From: Nocardia seriolae NBRC 15557
GTDB lineage: Bacteria; Actinomycetota; Actinomycetes; Mycobacteriales; Mycobacteriaceae
NCBI RefSeq assembly: GCF_007990715.1
Contig: NZ_BJWY01000015.1
Location: 1 to 64,000, forward strand
Length of the DNA stretch: 64,000 nt
Direction: 5' to 3'
The first letter of the stretch is position 1; each line of letters starts with the position of its first letter. Shown one piece after another: positions 42,676 to 51,014 of the stretch. The notes under the pieces were generated by a model. It saw only the letters and a list, made by a program, of their open reading frames with translations, was not told the DNA's origin and searched no databases. The translations under genes and the position numbers were made by a program.

Positions 42676-45396
42676 ATGGCCGTAAGTGAGAATGTGGACG
42701 TGTCGAAGTCGAAGCCGGTCGTCGCGATCTCCGATCGTGAGGCCGAGGTGCTCGCCCTGGTCGGGCAGCATCGCAGCAATGCCGAAATAGCCGCGCAGCT
42801 GTTCATTTCCGTCCGCACCGTGGAGACCCACGTGTCCTCACTGCTGCGCAAGATCGGGGTCGCGGATCGGCGGGCGCTGGCCGCCCGGGCGGCAGAGTTC
42901 GTGCAGGCGGAGGACAGCGGCGCGGCGGGCCGCGTCGCACCGGCGGGGGTAATGGCGCTGCCCGCGCCGCCGACCTCGTTCGTCGGCCGTGAGCGGGAAC
43001 GCGGCGCGTTGCGCGAGGCGGTGCGGGCGCACCGGCAGGTGACCGCGCTGGGGCCCGGCGGAGTCGGCAAAACGCGGCTCGCCCTGGCCGTGGCCGCGGA
43101 CCTGGCCGGCGAATTCACCGGCGGCGCATGGTTTGTGGACCTGGTGCCGGTGACCGACCCGGCGATGGCCGGGGCCGCGGTGGCACGGGCGCTGGGACTC
43201 GGTGAGCAGCAAGGGCGCAGTCTCGAGGACTCGGTGCCCGCCGCGCTGGGCGAGCGCCGGGTGCTGCTGGTGCTCGACAAATGTGAGCATCTGCGCGACG
43301 GGGTGGCGCCGTTCATCGAAAACCTGCTCGCGCAGTGTGCGAACGTGACCGTGCTGGCCACCAGCCGGGCGCGCCTCATGGTGCCGTTCGAGCAGGTCTT
43401 CCCGGTGCCGCCGCTGTCGCTCGGCGATGACTCCGCGGACGCCGTCGCCTTGTTCTCGGATCGGGCCGCGGCGCTGGGCTGGCCCGTGGACTTCGAACAG
43501 CTGGACCAGGTGCGGGAGATCTGCGGACGGCTCGACGGGCTGGCGCTGGCCATCGAACTCGCGGCCGCCCGGCTGCCCACCCTCGGGCTCGACGGGCTCG
43601 GCGCGAGTCTCGCGGATCCATTGCGGCTCCTGGTCGGTGGCCGCCGGGCCGACGAACGGCATCAATCCGTGCGGGCCATGCTGGATTGGAGCCAGGCGCT
43701 GCTGACCGCCGAGGACCGGTGCGTGCTGCGCCGGGTCGCGGTATTCGTCGCGCCGTTCACCGCCGCCGACGCCATGGCGGTGGCGGGATCGCCGGACCTG
43801 GACCCGATCGCGGTCGCCGACGGGCTGGGTCGGCTCACCGAGCAAAGTCTGCTGACCGTGGTGCGTTCCGCGCGCGGCACCCGGTACCGGGCCTTGGAGA
43901 CCATCCGCCAATACGAACGCGAGGAACTGGCCGCCGCCGGTGAAATCGACGAAGTCCTCGTGCGCCATCTGAATTGGTGTGCCGCGACCGCCGACAGGCT
44001 GGTCGCCGATCCCGCACCGGCCACCCGTGAATGGCGCTCCGCGTTCGATGCCGCCGCCGACGATATGCGCGCCGCACTGACCTGGGCCGCGGCGCTGCCC
44101 GAACGCCGGGTCGACGCGCACGCGCTGGCGATTTCGCTGGCGCGGCTGACGTTCACCCGAAACCTGATCGGTGAATCGCAGCGGCGCTACGAACAGGCGG
44201 CGACACTCACCGATGACCCGGTCGCGTCCGCCGCGGCCTTGCGGAGCGCCGCCGAGGTGGCCGGTTGCCGGATGTGTGGTGGGGACATGTATCGGCTCTA
44301 CCGTGCCGCCGCCGAAACCATCGGCGGCGCGGGCGATTCCGCGGCGTCGGCCCGGGATCTCGCCACCGCCGCGATCACCGTCTACCGCATGTCCGACACC
44401 TTCACCCGGCCCGTCGCGGCGGGCGAGGCCGCGGCGCTGCTGTCGCGGGCGCGCGAACTCGCCGGCGTGGACCCGGCGGCACTGGCCGCCGTCGCCCTCG
44501 CCGAATGCGGTGTCGCCTCCGCCGATCTCGCACGCACCGACCTGCCGGAATCGGAAACGCCTGCCACCGTGGCGATCTCGCTCGCGCGACGAGCGGTGGA
44601 ACTGGCCGATGGCACCGGCGACCCGCTCGCCCGCAGCGCCGCACTCGACGCCCTCACCGCTGCCCAGCTCTGGTACGGCGACGTCTTCGCCGCCGCCGAC
44701 ACCACCCGTCGGCGAGTCGCCCTGCTGACCGCCATGCCGCTGACGCCCGCCAGCGCCCTCGAGCGCGTCAACGCGCTGTCCGAGGCGGCCGATATCGGTA
44801 TCGGAGTCGGAGATCTCCAGGGCGCCCGCCGCTGGGCCGAACAGCTCAGTGACCTGCCGTTGCTGGCCGAACGCGGCGATTTCGCCACCTCGGCGCTCCT
44901 GGTCGTCGACGCCCTGCTCGGCAATCTCGATGAAGTACTCGCCGGCAGTGGACGATTCGTCGATTCCTGGGAACTCTCCGGCCGCCCCGCCGTCCCCGGT
45001 CTCGCCCCGGCCGCCGCGGCCGTCGCGATGGCCCACGGTCTGCGCGGTGACGACGCCGCACGCGCCGAGTGGCTCGCCATCGTGGACGCCCTCGGCGGCA
45101 CGTTCGGCCATCAGGTCGCCTACCGCGCCGTCTTCGAGGCCATCATGCTGCTCGACCGTGGGCAACCCGAACGGGCACTGGCCGGAATGGCCACCGAGCC
45201 GGACGCATTGGACGAGCGCACCGTCTGGATCTGGCGACACTGGTATGCCGCCCTGCGTGCCGAAGCCGCCGTGCTGGCCGGCCATCCGGATGCCCGCGGC
45301 TTCGTCGCCGCGGCCCGGACCACGGTGTCCGGCAACCCGATAGCCGCTCCGATCGTCGAGCGCGCCGCCGCCCTCCTCGACGAAAACGGTTCCTGA
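42676..45396 (+). CDS. LuxR-type regulator with N-terminal HTH and NB-ARC-like ATPase
   Basis: 906 aa. Unusually the LuxR helix-turn-helix is first (DREAEVLALVGQHRSNAEIA with TVETHVSSLLRKIGV, residues 20-62). Then comes an ATPase with Walker A GPGGVGKTRLA (near 120) and Walker B VLLVLDKCEHL, where most relatives have LDNCEH, and a long Ala/Leu-rich helical repeat region of TPR type. Family members act as ligand- or stress-responsive activators. It lies between two VOC genes whose upstream regions share a palindromic motif, so they are its likely targets. Confidence 0.9.
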   Translation: MAVSENVDVSKSKPVVAISDREAEVLALVGQHRSNAEIAAQLFISVRTVETHVSSLLRKIGVADRRALAARAAEFVQAEDSGAAGRVAPAGVMALPAPPTSFVGRERERGALREAVRAHRQVTALGPGGVGKTRLALAVAADLAGEFTGGAWFVDLVPVTDPAMAGAAVARALGLGEQQGRSLEDSVPAALGERRVLLVLDKCEHLRDGVAPFIENLLAQCANVTVLATSRARLMVPFEQVFPVPPLSLGDDSADAVALFSDRAAALGWPVDFEQLDQVREICGRLDGLALAIELAAARLPTLGLDGLGASLADPLRLLVGGRRADERHQSVRAMLDWSQALLTAEDRCVLRRVAVFVAPFTAADAMAVAGSPDLDPIAVADGLGRLTEQSLLTVVRSARGTRYRALETIRQYEREELAAAGEIDEVLVRHLNWCAATADRLVADPAPATREWRSAFDAAADDMRAALTWAAALPERRVDAHALAISLARLTFTRNLIGESQRRYEQAATLTDDPVASAAALRSAAEVAGCRMCGGDMYRLYRAAAETIGGAGDSAASARDLATAAITVYRMSDTFTRPVAAGEAAALLSRARELAGVDPAALAAVALAECGVASADLARTDLPESETPATVAISLARRAVELADGTGDPLARSAALDALTAAQLWYGDVFAAADTTRRRVALLTAMPLTPASALERVNALSEAADIGIGVGDLQGARRWAEQLSDLPLLAERGDFATSALLVVDALLGNLDEVLAGSGRFVDSWELSGRPAVPGLAPAAAAVAMAHGLRGDDAARAEWLAIVDALGGTFGHQVAYRAVFEAIMLLDRGQPERALAGMATEPDALDERTVWIWRHWYAALRAEAAVLAGHPDARGFVAAARTTVSGNPIAAPIVERAAALLDENGS

Positions 45397-45405
45397 TCAT
45401 CGAGC

Positions 45406-46041
45406 TCAGGCCGTCGCCTCCCACACGTACCCGTCCGGGTCGGCGAACGAACCGATGCCGCTGTCCATGACGATGCGATGCGATCCGCTCCCCTCGAGGG
45501 AGACCCCCGCCTCCTTGGCGGCGGCCTTGCGCGGGTACAGGGCCAGGGTGACCGTCGAGTCCGGGCTCGCGAACTCGGCGTACTTGCCGCCGAAGCTCTT
45601 GGTCGCGGTCAAGCCGCGATCGACATAGAACTGCTTGCTGGCCTTCACATCCGCCACGCCCATCAGCAACACCAGGTCGTCGATCTCGCGGGTGAACGGG
45701 CCCACGTCCTTCTTCTTCGAGGTGGCGACCTTCCAGATCGTCCCCTCCGGCGCCTGCACCACCGCGCTGTACCCCCACAGGCTCTTCTTCGCGGGCTTGA
45801 GGACCGTGAACCCGGCGTCGACCGCGGTGCCGATCAGGCTGTCGACGGTGGAGGGCTGCGACACCACCAGCGACAAGATGTATCCACGGAACCCGGTCGT
45901 CGGCGCCGCCGCGGCCCGGAACCCGACCCGGTCACCCAGTCCGAACGCGGCGTCATAGATCGCGGCGGCGGCCTGGGGATCGGCCACCTCCAGCTGAATG
46001 TTGATGTCGGTGCTGATGTTCGCGTTGATTTCCATGCTCAT
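45406..46041 (-). CDS. Two-module VOC-family protein, copy 2
   Basis: 211 aa from ATG 46041. Two glyoxalase-like modules: IQLEVADPQAAAAIYDAAFG for the first and LLMGVADVKASKQFYVDRGL for the second, ending GIGSFADPDGYVWEATA. It is convergent with the LuxR-type regulator, 9 nt between the stops. The promoter side carries the same operator-like block as VOC copy 1, so the pair is probably co-regulated. Enzymatic or antibiotic-binding activity is not known. Confidence 0.87.
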   Translation of the reverse strand: MSMEINANISTDINIQLEVADPQAAAAIYDAAFGLGDRVGFRAAAAPTTGFRGYILSLVVSQPSTVDSLIGTAVDAGFTVLKPAKKSLWGYSAVVQAPEGTIWKVATSKKKDVGPFTREIDDLVLLMGVADVKASKQFYVDRGLTATKSFGGKYAEFASPDSTVTLALYPRKAAAKEAGVSLEGSGSHRIVMDSGIGSFADPDGYVWEATA

Positions 46042-46067
46042 AACGCTAGGCACGGGCCGCCCCGCTC

Positions 46068-46100
46068 ACATCCGTGCCGACCACGGAACCCACCACTGAG
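46068..46100. promoter_or_regulatory. Shared VOC operator, copy 2
   Basis: ACATCCGTG-CCGACCACGGA through CCACTGAG spans 46068-46100, 27 nt upstream of VOC copy 2 and in the same orientation as copy 1. Core CCGTGCCGACCACGG is at 46072-46086. Conservation across two otherwise different intergenic regions indicates a binding site. Confidence 0.65.
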
Positions 46101-46181
46101 TCGAGACCGTGGAAGAGACGCTCGGCCCGATTGGATCGCGGCTACATGCCCGGGGAGGTTTCGGCCGTTAGGCTCGGCTGC

Positions 46182-47432
46182 GTGAGCGAGGTGCAGGCGA
46201 CGTCCAGCGGGTCCGGTAAGTCCGGCGGGTTGCGCCGCCAGGATGGCGAGGCCGTGCACCCGATCGTGCGGCAGACCGCGGAGTGGTGCTGGCGGCTGCT
46301 CATCATCTTCGCGGCGGTGCTGGCCGTGGCCTACCTGGCGCGGAAGCTGTCGACGGTCACCATTCCGATGTCGATCGCGCTGCTCGGCGCGGCGCTGATG
46401 GCGCCGCTGGTCAATTGGATGCAGCGGTTCGGGGTGCCGCGGGCGATCGGTGTGTTCGTGACGCTGGTCGGGGCGCTCGGGATACTCGCCGGGATCATGA
46501 CGTTCGTCGTGGAGCAGTTCGTCTCCGGCGTGCCGCAGCTGTCAGACGAGTTCAAGACGTCGGTGCACCAGGTGCAGGACTGGCTGATCAACGGGCCGCT
46601 GCACCTGAGCAACGATCAGATTCGCAATGCGGGCGACACCATCGTCAAGACCGTCGAGTCCAACAAGGACGCGCTGACCAATGGGGCGCTGACCACTGCC
46701 ACGGTCATCGGCGAGTTCTTCACCGGGGCGTTCCTGACGCTGTTCATCCTCATCTTCTTCCTCTACGGCGGGGAGCAGATCTGGCAGTTCGTCACCCGCA
46801 TCGTCCCCACCAAGCATCGGGAGCGGGTGCGGACCGCGGGGGTGCTGGGATTCGGGACGCTCACCGGATTCGTGCGGGCCACCGTCATGGTGGCGGCCGT
46901 GGACGCCATCGGCATCGGCGCGGGCCTGGCTATTCTCAATGTGCCGCTGGCGCTTCCACTGGCCTCGCTGGTGTTCATCGGCGCGTTCATCCCGATCGTC
47001 GGTTCCTTCATCGCCGGGTCGGTGGCGGTGTTCATCGCGCTCATGACCAAGGGCATCGTCACCGCGCTCATCGTGCTGGGCATCACCATCGCGGTCATGC
47101 AGCTGGAAGGCCATGTGCTGCAGCCGCTGCTGATGGGCCGCGCCGTGCGCATCCACCCGCTGGCCGTGGTGCTCGCCATTGCCGCGGGGGTAGTGCTGGC
47201 GGGGCTGGCGGGCGGTCTGCTCGCGGTGCCGTTCGTGGCGGTGCTCAATACCGCCATCCGCTCGCTGCTGGCCGATTCGCCGGAAGAGGCGTATCAGGAA
47301 CTGCATACGGGCGATCCACACGACCCCATGTACCACGCCGAACCCGATAAACCGGACGAGCCGCTGGTTCGGGTCCCGGCGGTCCAGGACGACGACCCGG
47401 CACCGAAGCCTTCCGGTGACACCGGGGACTGA
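46182..47432 (+). CDS. AI-2E-family (UPF0118) membrane transporter
   Basis: 416 aa from GTG 46182, which lies 7 nt after TAGGCT (46169-46174). Eight helices; the family motif appears as VPLALPLASLVFIGAFIPIVG, with GHVLQPLLMGRAVRIHPLAVV near the end and a polar acidic C-terminus. The M. tuberculosis member Rv0205 lies beside mmpL3, matching the mmpL3 locus 6 kb downstream here. The transported substrate is unknown; only some relatives move AI-2. Confidence 0.9.
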   Translation: MSEVQATSSGSGKSGGLRRQDGEAVHPIVRQTAEWCWRLLIIFAAVLAVAYLARKLSTVTIPMSIALLGAALMAPLVNWMQRFGVPRAIGVFVTLVGALGILAGIMTFVVEQFVSGVPQLSDEFKTSVHQVQDWLINGPLHLSNDQIRNAGDTIVKTVESNKDALTNGALTTATVIGEFFTGAFLTLFILIFFLYGGEQIWQFVTRIVPTKHRERVRTAGVLGFGTLTGFVRATVMVAAVDAIGIGAGLAILNVPLALPLASLVFIGAFIPIVGSFIAGSVAVFIALMTKGIVTALIVLGITIAVMQLEGHVLQPLLMGRAVRIHPLAVVLAIAAGVVLAGLAGGLLAVPFVAVLNTAIRSLLADSPEEAYQELHTGDPHDPMYHAEPDKPDEPLVRVPAVQDDDPAPKPSGDTGD

Positions 47433-48600
47433 CACCGACCCGGACTGGGCCGCGTCCGCGCCGCTGTGGCGCGCGGTGCAGGCGTTCCGGCTGGTCACGC
47501 TGCTGTACGCGGTGGGCCAGCAGGTCGCCTCGGTGCCGTACTACACCAATCAGCGGCTGAGCTGGTTTCTGATCGCCATCATGGTGGTGTGGTCCGGTAT
47601 CTCGGCGGTGCTGTTGTCGCAGTGGCGGATTCGGCACCATCCGCGGGTGCGCACCGCCGTCGTGATCGGCGACCACGTGGTGGTGATCGCCCTGATCTTC
47701 GCCACCCGGCTGGTCGCGCCCTTCGACTGGTACCACGGTCACCAGACCCTGCCCACCACCCTGTGGGCCGCCAATGCCGTTGTCTCCGCGGCGATTCTGC
47801 GGGGACCGCTCGGCGGCATCGGCTCCGGACTGCTCATCTCCGCCGCCGTCATCACCACCCGCGAACAATGGGACTTCGACGTCTGGCGTGACACCACCCT
47901 GCCCGTGCTCATCTCGACCGGTCTGGCCCTGGGCCTGGCCTCCAACACCGCCCGCCGCGCCCACGCCCAGCTGCAACGCGCCGTCCGGCTCACCGCCGCC
48001 GCCCAGGAACGCGAACGCCTGGCCCGCGAGGTGCACGACGGGGTGCTGCAGGTGCTCAGCTACATCAAGCGCCGCGGCAACGAGATCGGCGGTCCGACAG
48101 CGGAATTGGCACAGCGCGCGGGCGAGCAGGAGGTGGCGCTGCGGGTGCTCATCTCGGAACAGGGCGCGGGACCCGATACCGGGGGAGCGGAGGAGGATTT
48201 GCGGCCTCTGCTCACCGCCCAAGCCACGCCCTCGGTGTTCGTCTCCACCCCGGGCGATCCGGTGCCACTGGGCCGCTGGGCCGCCCGCGAGCTCGCCGCC
48301 GCCGTGGCCGCCGCCCTCGCCAATGTGGTGCAGCACGCCGGGCCGGGCGCGAAAGCCTATGTGCTGCTGGAGGATACCGGCGACGAGCTGATCGTGAGCG
48401 TGCGCGACGACGGACCCGGCATCCCGCCCGGCCGCCTCGCCGAAGCGGAAGGCCAAGGGCGCATGGGTGTTTCACGGTCCATCGTCGGCCGGGTCGCCGC
48501 GCTGGGCGGCACCGCCCAGCTGCTGTTCGAGGCGACGCCCGTCGAGGGCGAGGAAGGGGCCGGTGCGGAGTGGGAATTCCGGGTACCGCTCGAGCGCTGA
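47416..48600 (+). CDS. Sensor histidine kinase (NarL-type partner, MacS-like)
   Basis: 394 aa from GTG 47416, overlapping the AI-2E-family gene by 17 bp. Five or six membrane helices at 25-175 form the sensor. The dimerisation/phosphorylation site is AREVHDGVLQVLSYI with His, of the HisKA_3 class, and the ATPase domain has ALANVVQHAGPGA (N box) and VRDDGPGIPPG (G box). It should phosphorylate the response regulator encoded next. The fold resembles the actinobacterial MacS sensor, whose exact signal is uncertain. Confidence 0.9.
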   Translation: MTPGTDTDPDWAASAPLWRAVQAFRLVTLLYAVGQQVASVPYYTNQRLSWFLIAIMVVWSGISAVLLSQWRIRHHPRVRTAVVIGDHVVVIALIFATRLVAPFDWYHGHQTLPTTLWAANAVVSAAILRGPLGGIGSGLLISAAVITTREQWDFDVWRDTTLPVLISTGLALGLASNTARRAHAQLQRAVRLTAAAQERERLAREVHDGVLQVLSYIKRRGNEIGGPTAELAQRAGEQEVALRVLISEQGAGPDTGGAEEDLRPLLTAQATPSVFVSTPGDPVPLGRWAARELAAAVAAALANVVQHAGPGAKAYVLLEDTGDELIVSVRDDGPGIPPGRLAEAEGQGRMGVSRSIVGRVAALGGTAQLLFEATPVEGEEGAGAEWEFRVPLER

Positions 48601-48640
48601 CCGTGCCCCGCGAATCGCGACAATGAGAATGGAGGCGACC

Positions 48641-49303
48641 ATGACCGAAACAGCGCGGCCGATCACCGTGATGGTGGTCGACGACCACCCGATCTGGCGC
48701 GACGGCGTCGCCCGCGATCTCGTCGAGGCCGGATTCGACGTGGTCGCCACCGCCGACGGCGTGCGCGCCGCGGGCGCCCGCGCCCAGGCCGTGCAGCCCG
48801 CCGTCGTCCTGATGGACATGCAGCTGCCCGACGGCAATGGCGCGGACGCCACCGCCGAGGTGCTGCGGGTCTCGCCGCGCACCCGGGTGCTGGTGCTCTC
48901 CGCCTCGGCCGAACGCGCCGACGTGCTCGACGCCATCAAGGCCGGAGCCATCGGCTACCTGGTGAAAAGCGCCTCCGCCACCGAGCTCCTGGACGCCGTG
49001 CGCGCCACCGCCGCCGGACAGGCCGTATTCACCCCGGGCCTGGCCGGACTGGTCCTGGGCGAATTCCGCCGCATCGCCAATACGCCCCCCGACCGCGACG
49101 AACCCCACCGCCCCGCCCTCACCGACCGCGAGACCGATGTGCTGCGCATGGTGGCAAAGGGCTTGTCCGCCAAGCAGATCGCCACCCGGCTGGGCCTGAG
49201 CCACCGCACCGTCGAGAACCACGTGCAGTCCACGCTGCGCAAACTGCAACTGGGCAATCGCGTGGAGCTGACCCGCTACGCCATCGAACAGGGCCTCGAA
49301 TAG
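48641..49303 (+). CDS. NarL/FixJ-family response regulator
   Basis: 220 aa from ATG 48641 (GGAGG at 48631-48635). Receiver: VMVVDDHPIWRDG with the acidic pair, phospho-Asp in VLMDMQLPDGNG, and Lys in YLVKSAS. The LuxR-type DNA-binding half reads LTDRETDVLRMVAKGLSAKQ, with SHRTVENHVQSTLRKL after it. It pairs with the kinase gene 40 nt upstream. Likely targets are envelope-related genes nearby, but no binding site was identified. Confidence 0.92.
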   Translation: MTETARPITVMVVDDHPIWRDGVARDLVEAGFDVVATADGVRAAGARAQAVQPAVVLMDMQLPDGNGADATAEVLRVSPRTRVLVLSASAERADVLDAIKAGAIGYLVKSASATELLDAVRATAAGQAVFTPGLAGLVLGEFRRIANTPPDRDEPHRPALTDRETDVLRMVAKGLSAKQIATRLGLSHRTVENHVQSTLRKLQLGNRVELTRYAIEQGLE

Positions 49304-49364
49304 GGGCGCGGATCAGGGATTGCCCTGATGCGGGGAGGGGCCCGGGCTGGTTAGCCTCGATGGC

Positions 49365-50063
49365 ATGGGAGGTCCTGAAGCGGTTTCCGCGATCGCTACC
49401 GGCAACGCCGTGATCGGCGACCGGGATCTACGGGTATCTGATGTCGAACGCGAACATGTCGGCCGACTGCTGCAGCGCGCAGTGGGGCTGGGCATGCTGT
49501 CGCTGGGGGAATTCACCGAGCGCATGGACACCGCGCTCGCGGCCAAGACCCGCGGCGAACTCAATACGGTGCTGGTCGATCTGCCGGGCGTCCGGCTGGT
49601 CGGACAGCCCGCGCCGATGGGCTACCCGCAGCCGCAGCCGTTCACCGGGCAGCCGCGGTACGTGCCGTCGCAGCGGATGGCGCCGGCGGTGCCGGGCAAT
49701 GTGATTCGCGCCCGGCTGTCGAGTGTGGAACGCAAGGGCGCCTGGCAGGTGCCGCCCACACTGATGATCACCAGCCTGCTGGGCAGCGTGCGACTGGACT
49801 TCACCCAGGCCGTGATGTCCACCCAGGTGGTGGAGATCCACGTCAACGACACCTGCGGCTCGCTGGAGCTGATCGTGCCGCCCGAGGCCACCGTCGATCT
49901 GAATCACATCGATCTGATCGGGTCCAGCGCCGAGACCAAGGTGCGCACCGGCCCGCCCATCGGCCGCCTGCACATCATCGTGCACGGCACGCTGCGGTTC
50001 AGTTCCGTGAAAGCCAAGCAGCCCTTCGGAACCAACTGGAAGCGCTTCCTCAACGGCGCGTGA
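49365..50063 (+). CDS. DUF1707 and LiaF-like domain protein
   Basis: 232 aa. The first 55 residues are DUF1707 (LRVSDVEREHVGRLLQRAV and GEFTERMDTALAAKTRGEL), then a Pro/Gln linker and a C-terminal beta-rich domain resembling the LiaF/YvqF C-terminus (LLGSVRLDFTQAV, CGSLELIVPPEATVDL). ATG 49365 is 7 nt after TAGCCT (49352-49357). Such proteins appear beside two-component systems and may report envelope state; that is inferred. Confidence 0.85.
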   Translation: MGGPEAVSAIATGNAVIGDRDLRVSDVEREHVGRLLQRAVGLGMLSLGEFTERMDTALAAKTRGELNTVLVDLPGVRLVGQPAPMGYPQPQPFTGQPRYVPSQRMAPAVPGNVIRARLSSVERKGAWQVPPTLMITSLLGSVRLDFTQAVMSTQVVEIHVNDTCGSLELIVPPEATVDLNHIDLIGSSAETKVRTGPPIGRLHIIVHGTLRFSSVKAKQPFGTNWKRFLNGA

Positions 50064-50105
50064 CCGGCCCGGCGGCAATCGATTCCGGCCGGTAAGGTCA
50101 CCTGT

Positions 50106-50921
50106 ATGGTGGAAGGCGTCGAGGTTCCGGAGGCTGTGCATCGATCCGGCGACGGTGAACCGCTGCTGCTGTTGCACGGCGTCCTGCTGACCTGGCAGTC
50201 CTGGGGCGCGGTCCTCGACGACCTGGCCGCCGAACACAGCGTCCTGGCCCCCACCCTGCCCGGCCACTGGGGCGGCCCCGAGGCTGTTCGCCCCGCCACC
50301 GTCGCCGCCCTGGTCGACCACTGTGAACGCCTGCTCGACGAATCCGGCTGGGAGACAGCGCATATCGCGGGCAATTCGCTCGGCGGCTGGATCGCCCTGG
50401 AACTCGCCGCCCGCGGCCGCGCGCGCTCCTGCACCGCCATCGCCCCGGCCGGTCTGTGGCGCACCCCCGCCGCCGCGGACTCCCTGCTCCGCAAGTTCCG
50501 CGCCTTCGGCCCGCTCATCGGACTGGGCCCCGGTCAGCGGCCGACCATGCCCTCCCTGCTGCGCAGCCTGCTGCTCCCGCTGCTCGCCAACCGGCCCGCC
50601 GATGTCCCGAATCCTCTGGCCAAGGCCATGACCGCGGCCATCACCGAATGCGCCATCGTCGACGACCTGGCCGAAGACCCGGAGCTCCCAACGGGTTTCA
50701 CCCGCCTGGCCGAACTCGACCTGCCCACCACGATCCTGCTGCCGGAGAACGACCGAGTCCTCCCGCCCCACGTCTACCTGCCGCTCACCTCGACCCCCTC
50801 CGTCGACGTGCGCCGCTTGCCGGACCTGGGTCACGTCCCCATGCTCGAGGCCCCCGACCTCATCACCGCCGAGATCCACGCCGCCATCGCCCGCACCATC
50901 GCCCCCGCCCGCCCCGCCTGA
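50106..50921 (+). CDS. Alpha/beta-hydrolase, serine type
   Basis: 271 aa. LLLHGVLLTWQSWG for the oxyanion hole, nucleophile elbow GNSLGGWIALE with Ser, acidic residue in LPENDRVLPP and His in LGHVPMLEAPD. It is an ordinary esterase/lipase-like enzyme of unknown substrate. TAAGGT (50093-50098) ends 7 nt before the ATG, again suggesting a leaderless transcript. Confidence 0.88.
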   Translation: MVEGVEVPEAVHRSGDGEPLLLLHGVLLTWQSWGAVLDDLAAEHSVLAPTLPGHWGGPEAVRPATVAALVDHCERLLDESGWETAHIAGNSLGGWIALELAARGRARSCTAIAPAGLWRTPAAADSLLRKFRAFGPLIGLGPGQRPTMPSLLRSLLLPLLANRPADVPNPLAKAMTAAITECAIVDDLAEDPELPTGFTRLAELDLPTTILLPENDRVLPPHVYLPLTSTPSVDVRRLPDLGHVPMLEAPDLITAEIHAAIARTIAPARPA

Positions 50922-51014
50922 CCGGTGCCCCGCCCGGATAGGGCCGAAGTGGGGTACAAATCGGGCGTAGCCCGGGTGTTTCTACTCATGTGACCGAACG
51001 CCCAGGTCGAGAGT

